Positions 25,547 through 34,553 of a stretch of DNA of 64,000 bases are shown here, piece by piece. This DNA comes from Fulvivirga ulvae. Lineage in GTDB: Bacteria > Bacteroidota > Bacteroidia > Cytophagales > Cyclobacteriaceae. The notes below the pieces were generated by a model that was given only the letters and a program-made list of their open reading frames with translations, had not been told where the DNA came from and ran no database searches. The DNA lies in NCBI RefSeq assembly GCF_021389975.1, contig NZ_CP089981.1:452501-516500 (forward strand), given 5' to 3'. The first letter of the stretch is position 1, and each line of letters starts with the position of its first letter. The translations under genes and the position numbers were made by a program.

Positions 25547-26591
25547 GCAAACCAATTTTCAGAATCCCTGGTATAGCCTTGAATGGTTTTCTCCCGGTAT
25601 TTTCAAAAACTTCACCTGGGAGCATAAGATTTTTCTATATACTTTAATACTGATCCCTTTATTTATTGCAGGAAGATGGATACTCCGATATTACCTGAAT
25701 CAAAAGCTTCCGATTGCACTGACTAAAAGCCAGATAAAATCAAATCCAACCAACCTGGTAAGACTTATTCCTGACATACTGCTGATACTCCTTACGGCCC
25801 TTGTGATAGTGGCCCTGGCCAGGCCTCAGAAAACAAATGAAAAAACAGTGCAATGGACCGAAGGTATTGATATTATGCTGGTGATAGACATATCGCAATC
25901 CATGCAGATACAGGACTTTAAACCTAACAGGCTGGAGTCTGCCAAGGAAAAGGCGATGGACTTTATTAATGGCCGCTTTCAGGACAGGATCGGCATTGTA
26001 ATATTTTCAGGAGATGCATATTCCCTTTCTCCTTTAACAACTGACTACGACCTGTTAAAGTCTTCTATTGAAGATGTTCACTTTGAAATGATTGATAATC
26101 GCGGCACTGCAATTGGCAGTGCACTAGCTGTAGCTACAAACCGTATGCGGGAATCCGAATCAAAATCCAAGGTAATAATACTGCTTAGTGACGGGGACAA
26201 CACCGCTGGCAATATTGACCCCATAACCGCCGCAAAACTGGCTTCTGCCTACGATATTAAGATTTACACCATCGCCATCGGTAAGGAAGGGAAGGTACCT
26301 TATGGCAAAGATTTTTTTGGCAGGCCAAGAATGGTAGATAATACCCTGGACGAAACAACACTTAGGGAAATTGCCGATATCGGTGAAGGTCAGTTTTTTC
26401 GGGTTTCTGATAATGAAGCCCTTGAAAAAGTATTTAAGATCATCGATCAGTATGAAAAGGCGGAAATCAAAGAAACGAGGTATAAAGACACTACTGACTT
26501 TTATATTAACTATCTGAATTGGGCAGTTTGTATCTTTTTACTATGGTTGCTGTTGAAGTCTACTTTCATCTCAAATGTATTACAGGATTAG
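25539..26591 (+). CDS. batA: BatA-like von Willebrand factor A membrane protein
   Basis: A 350-residue protein with two N-terminal membrane helices, a VWA domain and a C-terminal membrane helix (NWAVCIFLLWLLLKSTF). The metal-ion adhesion site motif DISQSMQ lies near residue 115, with SDGDN and GTAIGSAL further on. Bat proteins were first linked to aerotolerance in Bacteroides. Usual partners BatB, BatC and BatD do not follow; the next gene is convergent. Confidence 0.88.
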   Translation: MDEQTNFQNPWYSLEWFSPGIFKNFTWEHKIFLYTLILIPLFIAGRWILRYYLNQKLPIALTKSQIKSNPTNLVRLIPDILLILLTALVIVALARPQKTNEKTVQWTEGIDIMLVIDISQSMQIQDFKPNRLESAKEKAMDFINGRFQDRIGIVIFSGDAYSLSPLTTDYDLLKSSIEDVHFEMIDNRGTAIGSALAVATNRMRESESKSKVIILLSDGDNTAGNIDPITAAKLASAYDIKIYTIAIGKEGKVPYGKDFFGRPRMVDNTLDETTLREIADIGEGQFFRVSDNEALEKVFKIIDQYEKAEIKETRYKDTTDFYINYLNWAVCIFLLWLLLKSTFISNVLQD

Positions 26592-26653
26592 GACAACACT
26601 CCCAAGGCGAAGGCTCGCTCTGCCAGGCTTAATACCATAAATTATCCTGATTC

Positions 26654-27262
26654 TTACCAGTTATAAACAAACATCCTGATTCCGAAGGCAATTAAGGCAA
26701 GGCCTACAGCTACATTGAGGATTGTGAAAAGCCTTGGCGTGATCAATGCGCGCAGCTTGCCGGCGAGGTAAGCTTTAAGCACATCGGTAATAAAAACGAT
26801 GATCATAATAATGCCAAAAAAAACAATGAGTGTTTCGTCAGAATAGCCATACTCTATGGTAGCCATACTCATGGCTCCCAGCCAAAAGAGTAGTACAAAC
26901 GGGCTTATGCCATTAATAATGAACCCTTTAAAAATATACCTGAAGAACCCTTTGGCTGAGACAGAACGGTGGACAACTGCTGTCTTTCTCCTGGACTTAA
27001 ACAGAGATACTATTCCAAATACAATAAGAATAACACCTCCGACATAACCTATCCACTCGTTGTACTCCGAGTTTTTAATAACCTTTGAAAGGCCAAAATA
27101 TGCCAGACTAATATATACCAGATCACTAAAGAATATACCTATTGCAACGAGTATAGCCTTATCGAAACCCTTTTCTATGCTGGTTTGGAGTAACGTAAAA
27201 AACACCGGACCAATCAGGATGGCCAGCACAAGACCGAATATTAATCCATTAACAACAACCAT
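26654..27262 (-). CDS. LysE-family translocator
   Basis: A 202-residue integral membrane protein with about six hydrophobic helices and the LysE/RhtB N-terminal pattern (GLVLAILIGPVFFTLLQTSIEKG). This family exports amino acids or related small molecules; the substrate is unknown. It is coupled to the upstream GH3 gene through TAATG. Confidence 0.85.
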   Translation of the reverse strand: MVVVNGLIFGLVLAILIGPVFFTLLQTSIEKGFDKAILVAIGIFFSDLVYISLAYFGLSKVIKNSEYNEWIGYVGGVILIVFGIVSLFKSRRKTAVVHRSVSAKGFFRYIFKGFIINGISPFVLLFWLGAMSMATIEYGYSDETLIVFFGIIMIIVFITDVLKAYLAGKLRALITPRLFTILNVAVGLALIAFGIRMFVYNW

Positions 27263-28809
27263 TACTCAGACAGATGCTTGATGAAGTTTTTCCAATCTTC
27301 ATACTGAGCACTCTTCATCACTCTTGGAAACTTATTTTGTCCGCCTACCTTACCCTTGGATTCCATCCACTTATAAAAAGCACTAATCGGAAGTACATCA
27401 ACAAATACCTCCTTCAGTGCTGCACTACGCTCCACAGCATAATCGTCATTAAGCTCTTTCAAGTATTTATCCAGTTTTTTACGTATCAGCGCCGGATCTA
27501 CGTTACCATCGGTCCCAATGTACCAGTGATGCGCAAAGAGGGTGTTATGCGGAACGCCTGCCACGGTAAATTCCGGTATGGCAATATTCAGATCGTCCCC
27601 TACCATCTCAATAGCTTTGTTCATATTATCAACAGACATATGCTCGCCACACAGGCTCAGGAAGTGCTTGGTACGTCCGGTGATAATTATTTCGGAATCT
27701 TCTTTTGACGTAAATTTCACCACATCGCCAATAATATACCTCCAGGCCCCGGCACATGAAGAGAGCAAAAGCGCATACTCTTTCCCCTCCTCTACTTCAT
27801 CAATCATCAGGGTTTCAGCATTTTCCAGGATATCTCCATTTTCATCAAAGTTTTTATCATCGAAAGGCACAAATTCGTAAAAAATACCATTGTTCAGTAC
27901 CAATCGCATTGAGCGATGATTTGGCTTCGACTGGAAGGCGATGAAGCCTTCGGACGCAAGGTAAGTTTCTATATAGTAGATCTCCTTGCCCAGTAGTTTT
28001 TGAAACCCCTTCCTATAAGGATCGAAGGAAACACCACCATGAACATATACCATCAGGTCAGGCCATATTTCATGAATATTGGAAACCTGATGATATTCAA
28101 GTATCTTCTCCATCAATATCTGGATCCAGGCTGGCACACCTACTATTATGCTGATATTCCATTCCCTGGCCTTTTTTGCAATTTCATTCAGCTTTTCATC
28201 CCAGTCTTTAGTTTTGGCTATTCTTTTTCCCGGTTTATAAAAATGCTGGAACCAAAAGGGCAACTGTGCTGCCTGTATACCACTTAGGTCGCCTTCAAAA
28301 TAGCTTCCTCTGTTGTTGAGTTGAGTACTGCCTCCTAACATCAGTATGCCTCCCTGAAAAAAGTTGGAGGGCAAGTCATATTTACTCAAAGAAAGTATTT
28401 GCCTGATGCTCGTTTTCTGGATAGCACGCTTCATATCCTTGGTTATAGGCAGATACTTTGAAGATGCCTCAGAAGTGCCTGAGCTTAATGCAAAATACTT
28501 AACATTCCCAGGCCAGCATACATTTCTCTTTCCCTGCTTCGAAATGTGCCACCAATCCTTATATATTTTATTATAGTTATGGATGGGAATCTGTTCCTTA
28601 AACAACCGAAAAAAGGCTTTTTGATCATCCTTTTTATAGGCATTGAGAATACCTCCGAAAGAATAGTGTTTCCCGAAAGCAGTCTGACTCGCAGTAATCA
28701 GTAGTTTCTTTAATTCTTGTTTTTGTATATCGAAAGGGTTGGAATATTCCTGCTCCAAACTTTCCCTTATCCTTATCCCCTTCTTCAATAAAGTACCTAA
28801 AATAGGCAT
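27262..28809 (-). CDS. GH3 family protein (acyl-adenylating amide synthetase fold)
   Basis: A 515-residue member of the GH3 superfamily, which in plants conjugates auxin or jasmonate to amino acids through an acyl-adenylate. Visible motifs are ALSSGTSEASSKYLP (ATP-binding loop), YIETYLASEGFIAFQ and ITGRTKHFLSLCGEH. Bacterial members are common in Bacteroidota, and their substrates are mostly unknown. It overlaps the LysE gene by one base, so export of a product is conceivable but not shown. Confidence 0.88.
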   Translation of the reverse strand: MPILGTLLKKGIRIRESLEQEYSNPFDIQKQELKKLLITASQTAFGKHYSFGGILNAYKKDDQKAFFRLFKEQIPIHNYNKIYKDWWHISKQGKRNVCWPGNVKYFALSSGTSEASSKYLPITKDMKRAIQKTSIRQILSLSKYDLPSNFFQGGILMLGGSTQLNNRGSYFEGDLSGIQAAQLPFWFQHFYKPGKRIAKTKDWDEKLNEIAKKAREWNISIIVGVPAWIQILMEKILEYHQVSNIHEIWPDLMVYVHGGVSFDPYRKGFQKLLGKEIYYIETYLASEGFIAFQSKPNHRSMRLVLNNGIFYEFVPFDDKNFDENGDILENAETLMIDEVEEGKEYALLLSSCAGAWRYIIGDVVKFTSKEDSEIIITGRTKHFLSLCGEHMSVDNMNKAIEMVGDDLNIAIPEFTVAGVPHNTLFAHHWYIGTDGNVDPALIRKKLDKYLKELNDDYAVERSAALKEVFVDVLPISAFYKWMESKGKVGGQNKFPRVMKSAQYEDWKNFIKHLSE

Positions 28810-28874
28810 ATGCTCTCAGTTAAAATTTCTTACTTTGTTACACACAAATATTGACCCGATATTAAAATTATAAA

Positions 28875-29549
28875 ATGGATATCAAAAACAATATTAAGAA
28901 AATTCAGGATTTTTTATCAGGAAAGCCAGCCCGATTAGTGGCCGTCAGCAAAACTAAACCTGCTGATATAATAAAAAAAGCCTATGAAGAAGGCCTCCGC
29001 ATATTTGGTGAAAATAAAGTCCAGGAGCTCTCAGAAAAATATGAGATCCTGCCTAAAGATATAGAATGGCATATGATAGGCCATTTGCAAAGAAATAAAG
29101 TAAAGTATATAGCTCCCTTTGTGGCCCTGATCCACTCGGTAGACAGCCTGCGCCTGCTGATGGAGATCAATAAGCAGGCTCATAAGTATGAACGTACTAT
29201 AAATTGCCTGTTACAGGTCCATATTGCTGAAGAAGATACCAAGTTTGGCCTGTCAGAAGAAGAACTAAAAGAAATGCTTATCTCAAAAGAGCTTGAAGCC
29301 CTGAAAAATATCCGTATCGTAGGTGTGATGGGCATGGCAACTTTTACAGAAAATCAGGATCAGGTACGCAGAGAATTCAGGGCTTTGAAGAATATATTCG
29401 ATCAGGTGGCTGAGATGGAAACGGCTGACAATGTTTCTATAAAGGAACTTTCTATGGGCATGAGCGGAGACTATGAAATTGCCCTGGAAGAAGGCAGCAC
29501 TTTGGTAAGGGTGGGCAGTGCCATATTTGGAGAGAGAAATTACGCTTAA
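28875..29549 (+). CDS. yggS: YggS/PLPBP family pyridoxal phosphate homeostasis protein
   Basis: A 224-residue single-barrel PLP-binding protein of the YggS/PROSC family, which buffers vitamin B6 forms and has no known catalytic activity. The PLP lysine is Lys26 in VAVSKTKP. Other hallmarks are FGENKVQE, WHMIGHLQRNK and the phosphate-binding SMGMSGDYEIAL. The next gene starts immediately after the stop. Confidence 0.94.
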   Translation: MDIKNNIKKIQDFLSGKPARLVAVSKTKPADIIKKAYEEGLRIFGENKVQELSEKYEILPKDIEWHMIGHLQRNKVKYIAPFVALIHSVDSLRLLMEINKQAHKYERTINCLLQVHIAEEDTKFGLSEEELKEMLISKELEALKNIRIVGVMGMATFTENQDQVRREFRALKNIFDQVAEMETADNVSIKELSMGMSGDYEIALEEGSTLVRVGSAIFGERNYA

Positions 29550-29924
29550 ATGAATAGAAACATATTAATATTAGCAGGAATATTAGGAGCACTGTCAGTA
29601 GCTATAGGCGCTTTCGGAGCCCATGGACTAAAACCATTATTGATAGACAATGGCAGGGTAGAAACCTTCGAAACAGCCGTGAAATATCAGTTCTACCACA
29701 CTCTGGCTATCTTTGGTCTTGGAATATTGATGTTAAAATATCCAAATAAGCAATTTAAATATGCCACCTTTTGCATGGTTTTGGGTATACTCGTTTTCAG
29801 CGGATCATTGTATATACTTTGCCTGACTAACCTTACCGTGCTGGGAGCCATTACACCTATAGGAGGTGTTATGTTCATTTTAGGCTGGATCTTTATGGCT
29901 ATGGGCGCAAAGAAAACTTTTTAA
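29550..29924 (+). CDS. DUF423 small membrane protein
   Basis: A 124-residue protein with four hydrophobic helices and the DUF423 (YgdD-like) pattern: GALSVAIGAFGAHGLKP, TAVKYQFYHTLAIF, GSLYILCLT and TPIGGVMFILGW. Function is unknown. It directly abuts yggS. Confidence 0.9.
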   Translation: MNRNILILAGILGALSVAIGAFGAHGLKPLLIDNGRVETFETAVKYQFYHTLAIFGLGILMLKYPNKQFKYATFCMVLGILVFSGSLYILCLTNLTVLGAITPIGGVMFILGWIFMAMGAKKTF

Positions 29925-29927
29925 GCA

Positions 29928-30094
29928 CTATGAGGCATCTATTCCAATATCAATGTACCTGCATATCCATAGTATGTGGATATACTTCCACCCCTTAGGC
30001 AACCCGTAATCACCATGTGCAGGTATTAACTTGTACTACGGGTACTGGCATAGTATTCTCACTGGTTTAAGGTGAAATTTATTCATCTAAACCA
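29928..30094 (+). other. highly structured intergenic/leader element (possible pseudoknot)
   Basis: The 179-base gap before the DUF4136 gene is dense with inverted repeats. An 11-base helix (29956-29966 with 30015-30025, one G-U pair) and a 7-base helix (30002-30008 with 30037-30043) interleave as in an H-type pseudoknot. A 6-base hairpin (29964-29969 with 29977-29982) sits inside and competes with the end of the first helix. A 6-base closing stem (29928-29933 with 30049-30054) encloses them. A separate bulged hairpin spans 30063-30094 and ends nine bases before the ATG. No known riboswitch or ncRNA family is recognised. Confidence 0.45.
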
Positions 30095-30103
30095 ACAAGT
30101 AAA

Positions 30104-30661
30104 ATGAGACATTTAAAAATACTATTGACCACTTTATGTATTGCGACCATATCCCTGTCTCCATCTTATAGTCAGGATCTGGTAGCAATGGATGAAAGAT
30201 TAGATACAAGCTTCGAAAAATATGAAACTTTCGGATGGACGTCGAGCGCCAAAAGTGCCAGTGCTGAGGACTTCCTCAATGATGTTGCACTAAAAAGTGC
30301 TATAAGGGATGCTATCAAATATGAACTCGATGTACGTGGATATGATATGGCCGGCGCTAACCCTGACCTTCTTATAAATTTTAAGGTTTTTGAAAAACCC
30401 ACCCAATTTCAAGGCTATACCGGCCATGAAGAGGTTCTTGGCAATGACGAAGTAAGGGAAGAGGAAGATTTCAGGACCTATAATTTAAAAGAAGGCACCC
30501 TGCTCATTCAAATGCTGGACAAAGAGAAAGGGACTATTGTATGGCAAGGTTATGCCTCCGGCATTATAGATGACGATGATATGTTTGACAGAGATCCTGT
30601 AAAGATTAAAGATGCTGTCGAGCAAATATTCAACAGATTTGAGTACAAAGCCGGAAAGTAA
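30104..30661 (+). CDS. DUF4136-like secreted protein
   Basis: A 185-residue protein with a signal peptide (cleavage near SPSYSQ). The mature domain has the DUF4136 layout: a KYETFGW strand, an AIRDAIKYELDVRGYDM helix, then ANPDLLINFKV, and later GTIVWQGYASG. Many relatives are lipoproteins, but no lipobox cysteine is present here. It is preceded by the structured leader and followed by a strong terminator. Function is unknown. Confidence 0.82.
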   Translation: MRHLKILLTTLCIATISLSPSYSQDLVAMDERLDTSFEKYETFGWTSSAKSASAEDFLNDVALKSAIRDAIKYELDVRGYDMAGANPDLLINFKVFEKPTQFQGYTGHEEVLGNDEVREEEDFRTYNLKEGTLLIQMLDKEKGTIVWQGYASGIIDDDDMFDRDPVKIKDAVEQIFNRFEYKAGK

Positions 30662-30684
30662 TTTATAGAGTTAAATTTGAAACA

Positions 30685-30724
30685 GAAAAAAGACACTTTA
30701 AACGTTGTTTAAAGTGTCTTTTTC
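30685..30724. terminator. bidirectional terminator
   Basis: GACACTTTAAAC, loop GTT, GTTTAAAGTGTC, flanked by A6 on the left and T5 on the right. It lies between the convergent DUF4136 and DUF1573 genes. Confidence 0.9.
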
Positions 30725-30740
30725 TTTATTCTATTCCATA

Positions 30741-31166
30741 TCAATTACTACCGGTATCCCCTTCCTTCTGAGGTAATACATTAGTAGTAATGGTCAATCT
30801 GTTATTTGGATTGGTAGCATTGCTAATAATAGTTATTACCTTATTCTGCATACCTAGCTTTCCTGTACTGTTAAACTTAATGGTCATACTTGACTCCTGT
30901 CCGGGAGCTATAGGATCTCTTGGCCAGTCAGATGCAGTACATCCACATGTTACCTGAACATTGGTGATGATTAGTGGCTCATTACCAGTATTCTCAAAGG
31001 TAAACACATGCTCTACTTTATCTCCCTGATGAATGTCGCCAAAATCAAACTTCGTTTCTTCAAAAGTCATTACAGGGCCATTTGCATTTTCCTTGGTTGC
31101 CGACTCTTGTGCTAACGCATTGAAAATCACAAATATACCGAAAATAGATACCAAAAGAGTTTTCAT
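30741..31166 (-). CDS. DUF1573 domain secreted protein
   Basis: A 141-residue protein with a signal peptide (ending near FNALAQ) and one Ig-like DUF1573 domain: FDFGDIHQGDKVEHVFTFEN, the CGC motif in VTCGCTASDW, and a closing ITTNVLP strand. The family is abundant in Bacteroidota, and its role is not established. It is monocistronic. Confidence 0.9.
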   Translation of the reverse strand: MKTLLVSIFGIFVIFNALAQESATKENANGPVMTFEETKFDFGDIHQGDKVEHVFTFENTGNEPLIITNVQVTCGCTASDWPRDPIAPGQESSMTIKFNSTGKLGMQNKVITIISNATNPNNRLTITTNVLPQKEGDTGSN

Positions 31167-31239
31167 AAAATATTGATTTAATGTATTGCAAATATAAGTT
31201 TAAAGGCTGACAAACAATAATCCTGCACGTTTTTCATAT

Positions 31240-32646
31240 TTATGATACGAACATTTTCTTATTAAAGTTCACCAAAAAAAGCTGATCTGTCGCTCTCGTT
31301 GCTGCTGTGTAAAGCCATCGGATGTATTCTTTATCTATGTTATCATCTTTAAGGTAACCCTGATCAACAAACACAGCATTCCACTGCCCGCCCTGAGATT
31401 TATGACAGGTCAGGGCATAAGCAAATTTAACCTGCAAAGCGTTTAGGTATGGGTCTTTTTTGATAGCTTCCTTTCTCGCTTTGGATGAATCCATATCCTG
31501 GTAGTCCAACATGACCGATTCATATAATTGCCTGTTTTGCTCTTCAGACAGTGCCGGCGTTTCGGTATACAAAGTATCGAGGATGACCTTGGCATCAAAA
31601 GCATTTTCCGAAGGGTAATCAACCATTCTCAACTGCAATGTGGCAAAGCGAAATCCATGCATCTCTTCTGTTGATATGATCTTCATTACCTCAACAAAGT
31701 CACCGTTTGCCAAAAAATTACCCGCTATATCATCTGGTGCATGCAAATAATTATTTCTGACAATCATCAGGAACTCCCCGGCCTCCAGCTCTGATTCATA
31801 AAAATGGATACGCGAGCGGATATACTGATTATAATTATTGGCAAGTCTGTTCGATCTGCATATTATAATCGTATTTTCTATGCCATAATTATCGTAAGCA
31901 TATCTCAATCCCTCCTCCATCTTCTCACCGGTCATCCGGAAAATATCCCTGTGGCCTTTGGTTTCAAAGCCAATAACAGGAGCCTCTTTTGAGGCTAACT
32001 CATTTCTTAGCTTTGTTGCATTGAATAATATGCCGGAATCGACTTCCTGTCTCATTACTTCTGTCAGGGTTATTTGGCGAACTGAAGCATGAAAACTGGC
32101 CTCCAGATAACCTTTATCAAGTGCTGGGCTAAGCTCCTGACCTACCGGAGGTAGCTGGGCATCATCACCTACCAGTATCAGTTTGTTGGAAAGGTCGGAG
32201 AATACATACTGAAAAAGGTCAGTTAACAGGCCGGTTCCTCCAAAGCTTCTGTCTTCATTGATCATAGAGGCCTCATCAACGATAAATATTGTATCTTTAG
32301 CATAGTTGGTCTGCCTCTTAAATGCCGGCCCCTCCCCTTGCTCACCTACCTGCTTATAAATCTTCTTATGTACCGTAAATGCCATTCTCTTCGAATACGA
32401 CGACATTACTTTGGCGGCCCTGCCTGTTGGTGCCAGCAATACGAACTTCATATTAAAAAGTGGCAGTGTAGTCACTAACGTACTGATCAGCGTAGTCTTA
32501 CCTGTACCAGCATACCCTTTTATGATGAAAACAGATTTTTCGTCCTTCTCTCCAAGAAAATCATCCATAGAAAGAAAGAGTGACTCCTGCCCCGAAGTAG
32601 GGATAAACGGGAATTTATTGAGCAGTATCTGGGACGGCCTGGGCAT
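31240..32646 (-). CDS. RecD-like superfamily 1 DNA helicase
   Basis: A 468-residue AAA/UvrD-like ATPase resembling the helicase part of RecD2 or Dda. Walker A is GYAGTGKTT (residues 44-52), motif II is IFIVDEASMI, motif III is LVGDDAQLPPVG, and the C-terminal helicase motif is ALTCHKSQGGQW. It lacks the RecD2 N-terminal domain. It overlaps the preceding thioesterase gene by one base (TAATG). A role in DNA repair is likely. Confidence 0.88.
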   Translation of the reverse strand: MPRPSQILLNKFPFIPTSGQESLFLSMDDFLGEKDEKSVFIIKGYAGTGKTTLISTLVTTLPLFNMKFVLLAPTGRAAKVMSSYSKRMAFTVHKKIYKQVGEQGEGPAFKRQTNYAKDTIFIVDEASMINEDRSFGGTGLLTDLFQYVFSDLSNKLILVGDDAQLPPVGQELSPALDKGYLEASFHASVRQITLTEVMRQEVDSGILFNATKLRNELASKEAPVIGFETKGHRDIFRMTGEKMEEGLRYAYDNYGIENTIIICRSNRLANNYNQYIRSRIHFYESELEAGEFLMIVRNNYLHAPDDIAGNFLANGDFVEVMKIISTEEMHGFRFATLQLRMVDYPSENAFDAKVILDTLYTETPALSEEQNRQLYESVMLDYQDMDSSKARKEAIKKDPYLNALQVKFAYALTCHKSQGGQWNAVFVDQGYLKDDNIDKEYIRWLYTAATRATDQLFLVNFNKKMFVS

Positions 32647-33116
32647 TAGCTGGGTATGTCTTCAGGAAAAATAGTGACCATGGTTGTTGTGGCTTTGGCT
32701 ATCATCGTCTTGGTTTCTCCGTTAATGCACCATACTTCCGCCTCACAAAAATTCATTTTCCGTCCCTGTTTAATTACCCATCCTTTAGCATGTAACTTTT
32801 GGCCTACACCCGGATTGAAGTAAGAGACTTTTATCTCCCCGGTTACTACATGGTGATCTTCAGGTACGAGTGTATAGGCTGCAAAACCGGCAGTTATATC
32901 AGCCAGTGTGGCTATTACACCGCCATGTACAAACCCCTTTTGTTGCTTATGTATCTCTTCTATATCCAGCCAGCCTTCGGTACGGCCCTCTTCAATAATA
33001 TCAAGGGTAAAGTCAATATGCTTCATAAAGTGCTGCTTTTGAAGGTAAGTTTCCACTCGGCTTTTATATTCCGGATTAAGCGTTTTGATCATTCTCAGGA
33101 AGTTATGTTTTGCCAC
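32646..33116 (-). CDS. PaaI-type hotdog thioesterase
   Basis: A 156-residue hotdog-fold acyl-CoA thioesterase-like protein. The signature HGGVIATLADITAGFAAYT gives the central helix, followed by GEIKVSYFNPGVG. The specific acyl-CoA substrate is unknown. It is translationally coupled to the helicase gene. Confidence 0.86.
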   Translation of the reverse strand: MAKHNFLRMIKTLNPEYKSRVETYLQKQHFMKHIDFTLDIIEEGRTEGWLDIEEIHKQQKGFVHGGVIATLADITAGFAAYTLVPEDHHVVTGEIKVSYFNPGVGQKLHAKGWVIKQGRKMNFCEAEVWCINGETKTMIAKATTTMVTIFPEDIPS

Positions 33117-33175
33117 AAATATAAGATATCGCCTGTACCTTTATAATTTTCGGCAATTAGTAGTAATTTCAATTA

Positions 33176-33661
33176 ATGAACGAGGAGATTAAAAATACCT
33201 ATGGAAACAAAGTGAGGGTGAGGGTTTGTGGTATTTGCATAAAAAACAATGACCTGTTACTGGTAAAGCATAGCGGACTTAACGAAGAGGAAGCACTTTG
33301 GATACCTCCGGGAGGAGGAGTAGAACCGGGAGAAACAGCAGAAGTGGCTCTTAAAAGGGAGTTTATGGAAGAGACCGGACTTGAAGTCGATGTCCGGGAA
33401 TTTCTTTTCATCAACGAGTTTCTGAAGCCACCACTCCATGCCATGGAGCTCTTTTTCAGGGTTGATATTCTGGACGGAAGATTAATCCAAGGGATTGACC
33501 CTGAGCTCAATACCAGAAATCAAATTATAAAAAAGGTAGAGTTTGTGCCTTTTCCGAAATTAGCGGTTATGGGAAATGAAATCTTACATAATACGTTACA
33601 TTCCGTCGAGAGTCAGGAATCGTTATTAAATATGAGAGGCTATTTTAAATTTTGCCAATAA
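33176..33661 (+). CDS. Nudix hydrolase
   Basis: A 161-residue Nudix protein. The Nudix box is GGGVEPGETAEVALKREFMEETG (at about residues 47-69), with all catalytic glutamates present. Preceding strands (VRVCGICIKNNDLLLVKH) fit the fold. The substrate, presumably a nucleoside-diphosphate derivative, is not predictable. It is monocistronic, divergent from the thioesterase. Confidence 0.9.
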   Translation: MNEEIKNTYGNKVRVRVCGICIKNNDLLLVKHSGLNEEEALWIPPGGGVEPGETAEVALKREFMEETGLEVDVREFLFINEFLKPPLHAMELFFRVDILDGRLIQGIDPELNTRNQIIKKVEFVPFPKLAVMGNEILHNTLHSVESQESLLNMRGYFKFCQ

Positions 33662-33739
33662 TTGCATAAAATAGCACTTTGATTAATTATGTATTACATC
33701 ACAAAATCTTTATTATTGCAATCAAAAAATACGTAAGAA

Positions 33740-34549
33740 ATGAATGTTACCAAAATTATCTCTATAGTCCTACTAATTGCGAGCCTTGCGTTAGGTTATT
33801 ATTTGGTAGACAGTGTTAAGTCGGAAATTGACGAGAAGCAGTTAATAGCCGACCGTGAAGCCGCTGTTATTGAAAAATTAAAACTTATCCGCGAAGCCGA
33901 AACAGTATACCTGGAAGTGCATGGCAACTATACCAGCGATTGGAATAAACTAATCAACTTTGTCAAAAATGGCAGATACCCCATCATTCAGAGAAAAGAA
34001 AGAGTAGTAACATTAAGCTACGGTGCCGACAGCTCTATAGTAACATTCGATACACTGGGAATCATCTCTGCGAAAGAGAGGATTTTCAAGGCCACCCATA
34101 ACGTTAATGCTGCAAATGATGGCATTTTTCAAAAATATCTTGTAGCAATTGGTAAAGAAGTTAAGCAAGGCAACCAGGCATATGTTCTTAACCAGAATGG
34201 CAAAGATGTAACGCACAAATTCAGAAGAAACGGAACTGTCACAAGACAGGAAAGTTTATTTGAAGGGCAACAGGTAACTAAGGGAGATCTGCTAATGACG
34301 TTGGAGGAAACGAAATTTGACCCTAATGTTGATATTGACAGATTAGCCTACGTACCCGGATACGAGGATGTGAAATTCGATATTTACGCCGCCGAGGTAG
34401 ATAAAAGCGGAGCTCTTGTAGATGTTATTGAAGTGGTTAACCCTAAGCCCTTTGACCCTACAAGGAAAGAAGATGCCGATGCCAAAAACAGAAAACCTCT
34501 GAGATTTGGTTCTAAAACAGATGTAACAACTTCAGGAAACTGGGAATAA
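33740..34549 (+). CDS. conserved-looking hypothetical membrane-anchored protein
   Basis: A 269-residue protein with one N-terminal membrane helix (IISIVLLIASLALGYYLV), then a helix (KLKLIREAETVYLEVHGNYTSDWNKLINFV) whose pattern resembles the helix-plus-head layout of pilin-like proteins, although no prepilin cleavage site is seen. The remainder is mixed and polar. It lies four bases upstream of the DUF3822 gene and near coaD, a grouping that recurs in Bacteroidota as far as I recall. Function is unknown. Confidence 0.7.
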   Translation: MNVTKIISIVLLIASLALGYYLVDSVKSEIDEKQLIADREAAVIEKLKLIREAETVYLEVHGNYTSDWNKLINFVKNGRYPIIQRKERVVTLSYGADSSIVTFDTLGIISAKERIFKATHNVNAANDGIFQKYLVAIGKEVKQGNQAYVLNQNGKDVTHKFRRNGTVTRQESLFEGQQVTKGDLLMTLEETKFDPNVDIDRLAYVPGYEDVKFDIYAAEVDKSGALVDVIEVVNPKPFDPTRKEDADAKNRKPLRFGSKTDVTTSGNWE

Positions 34550-34553
34550 AACA

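Noticed and set aside
30063..30094. Hairpin near the DUF4136 start as a terminator of yggS-DUF423
   Set aside because: It has no T tract and sits nine bases from the next ATG; better read as part of the structured leader.
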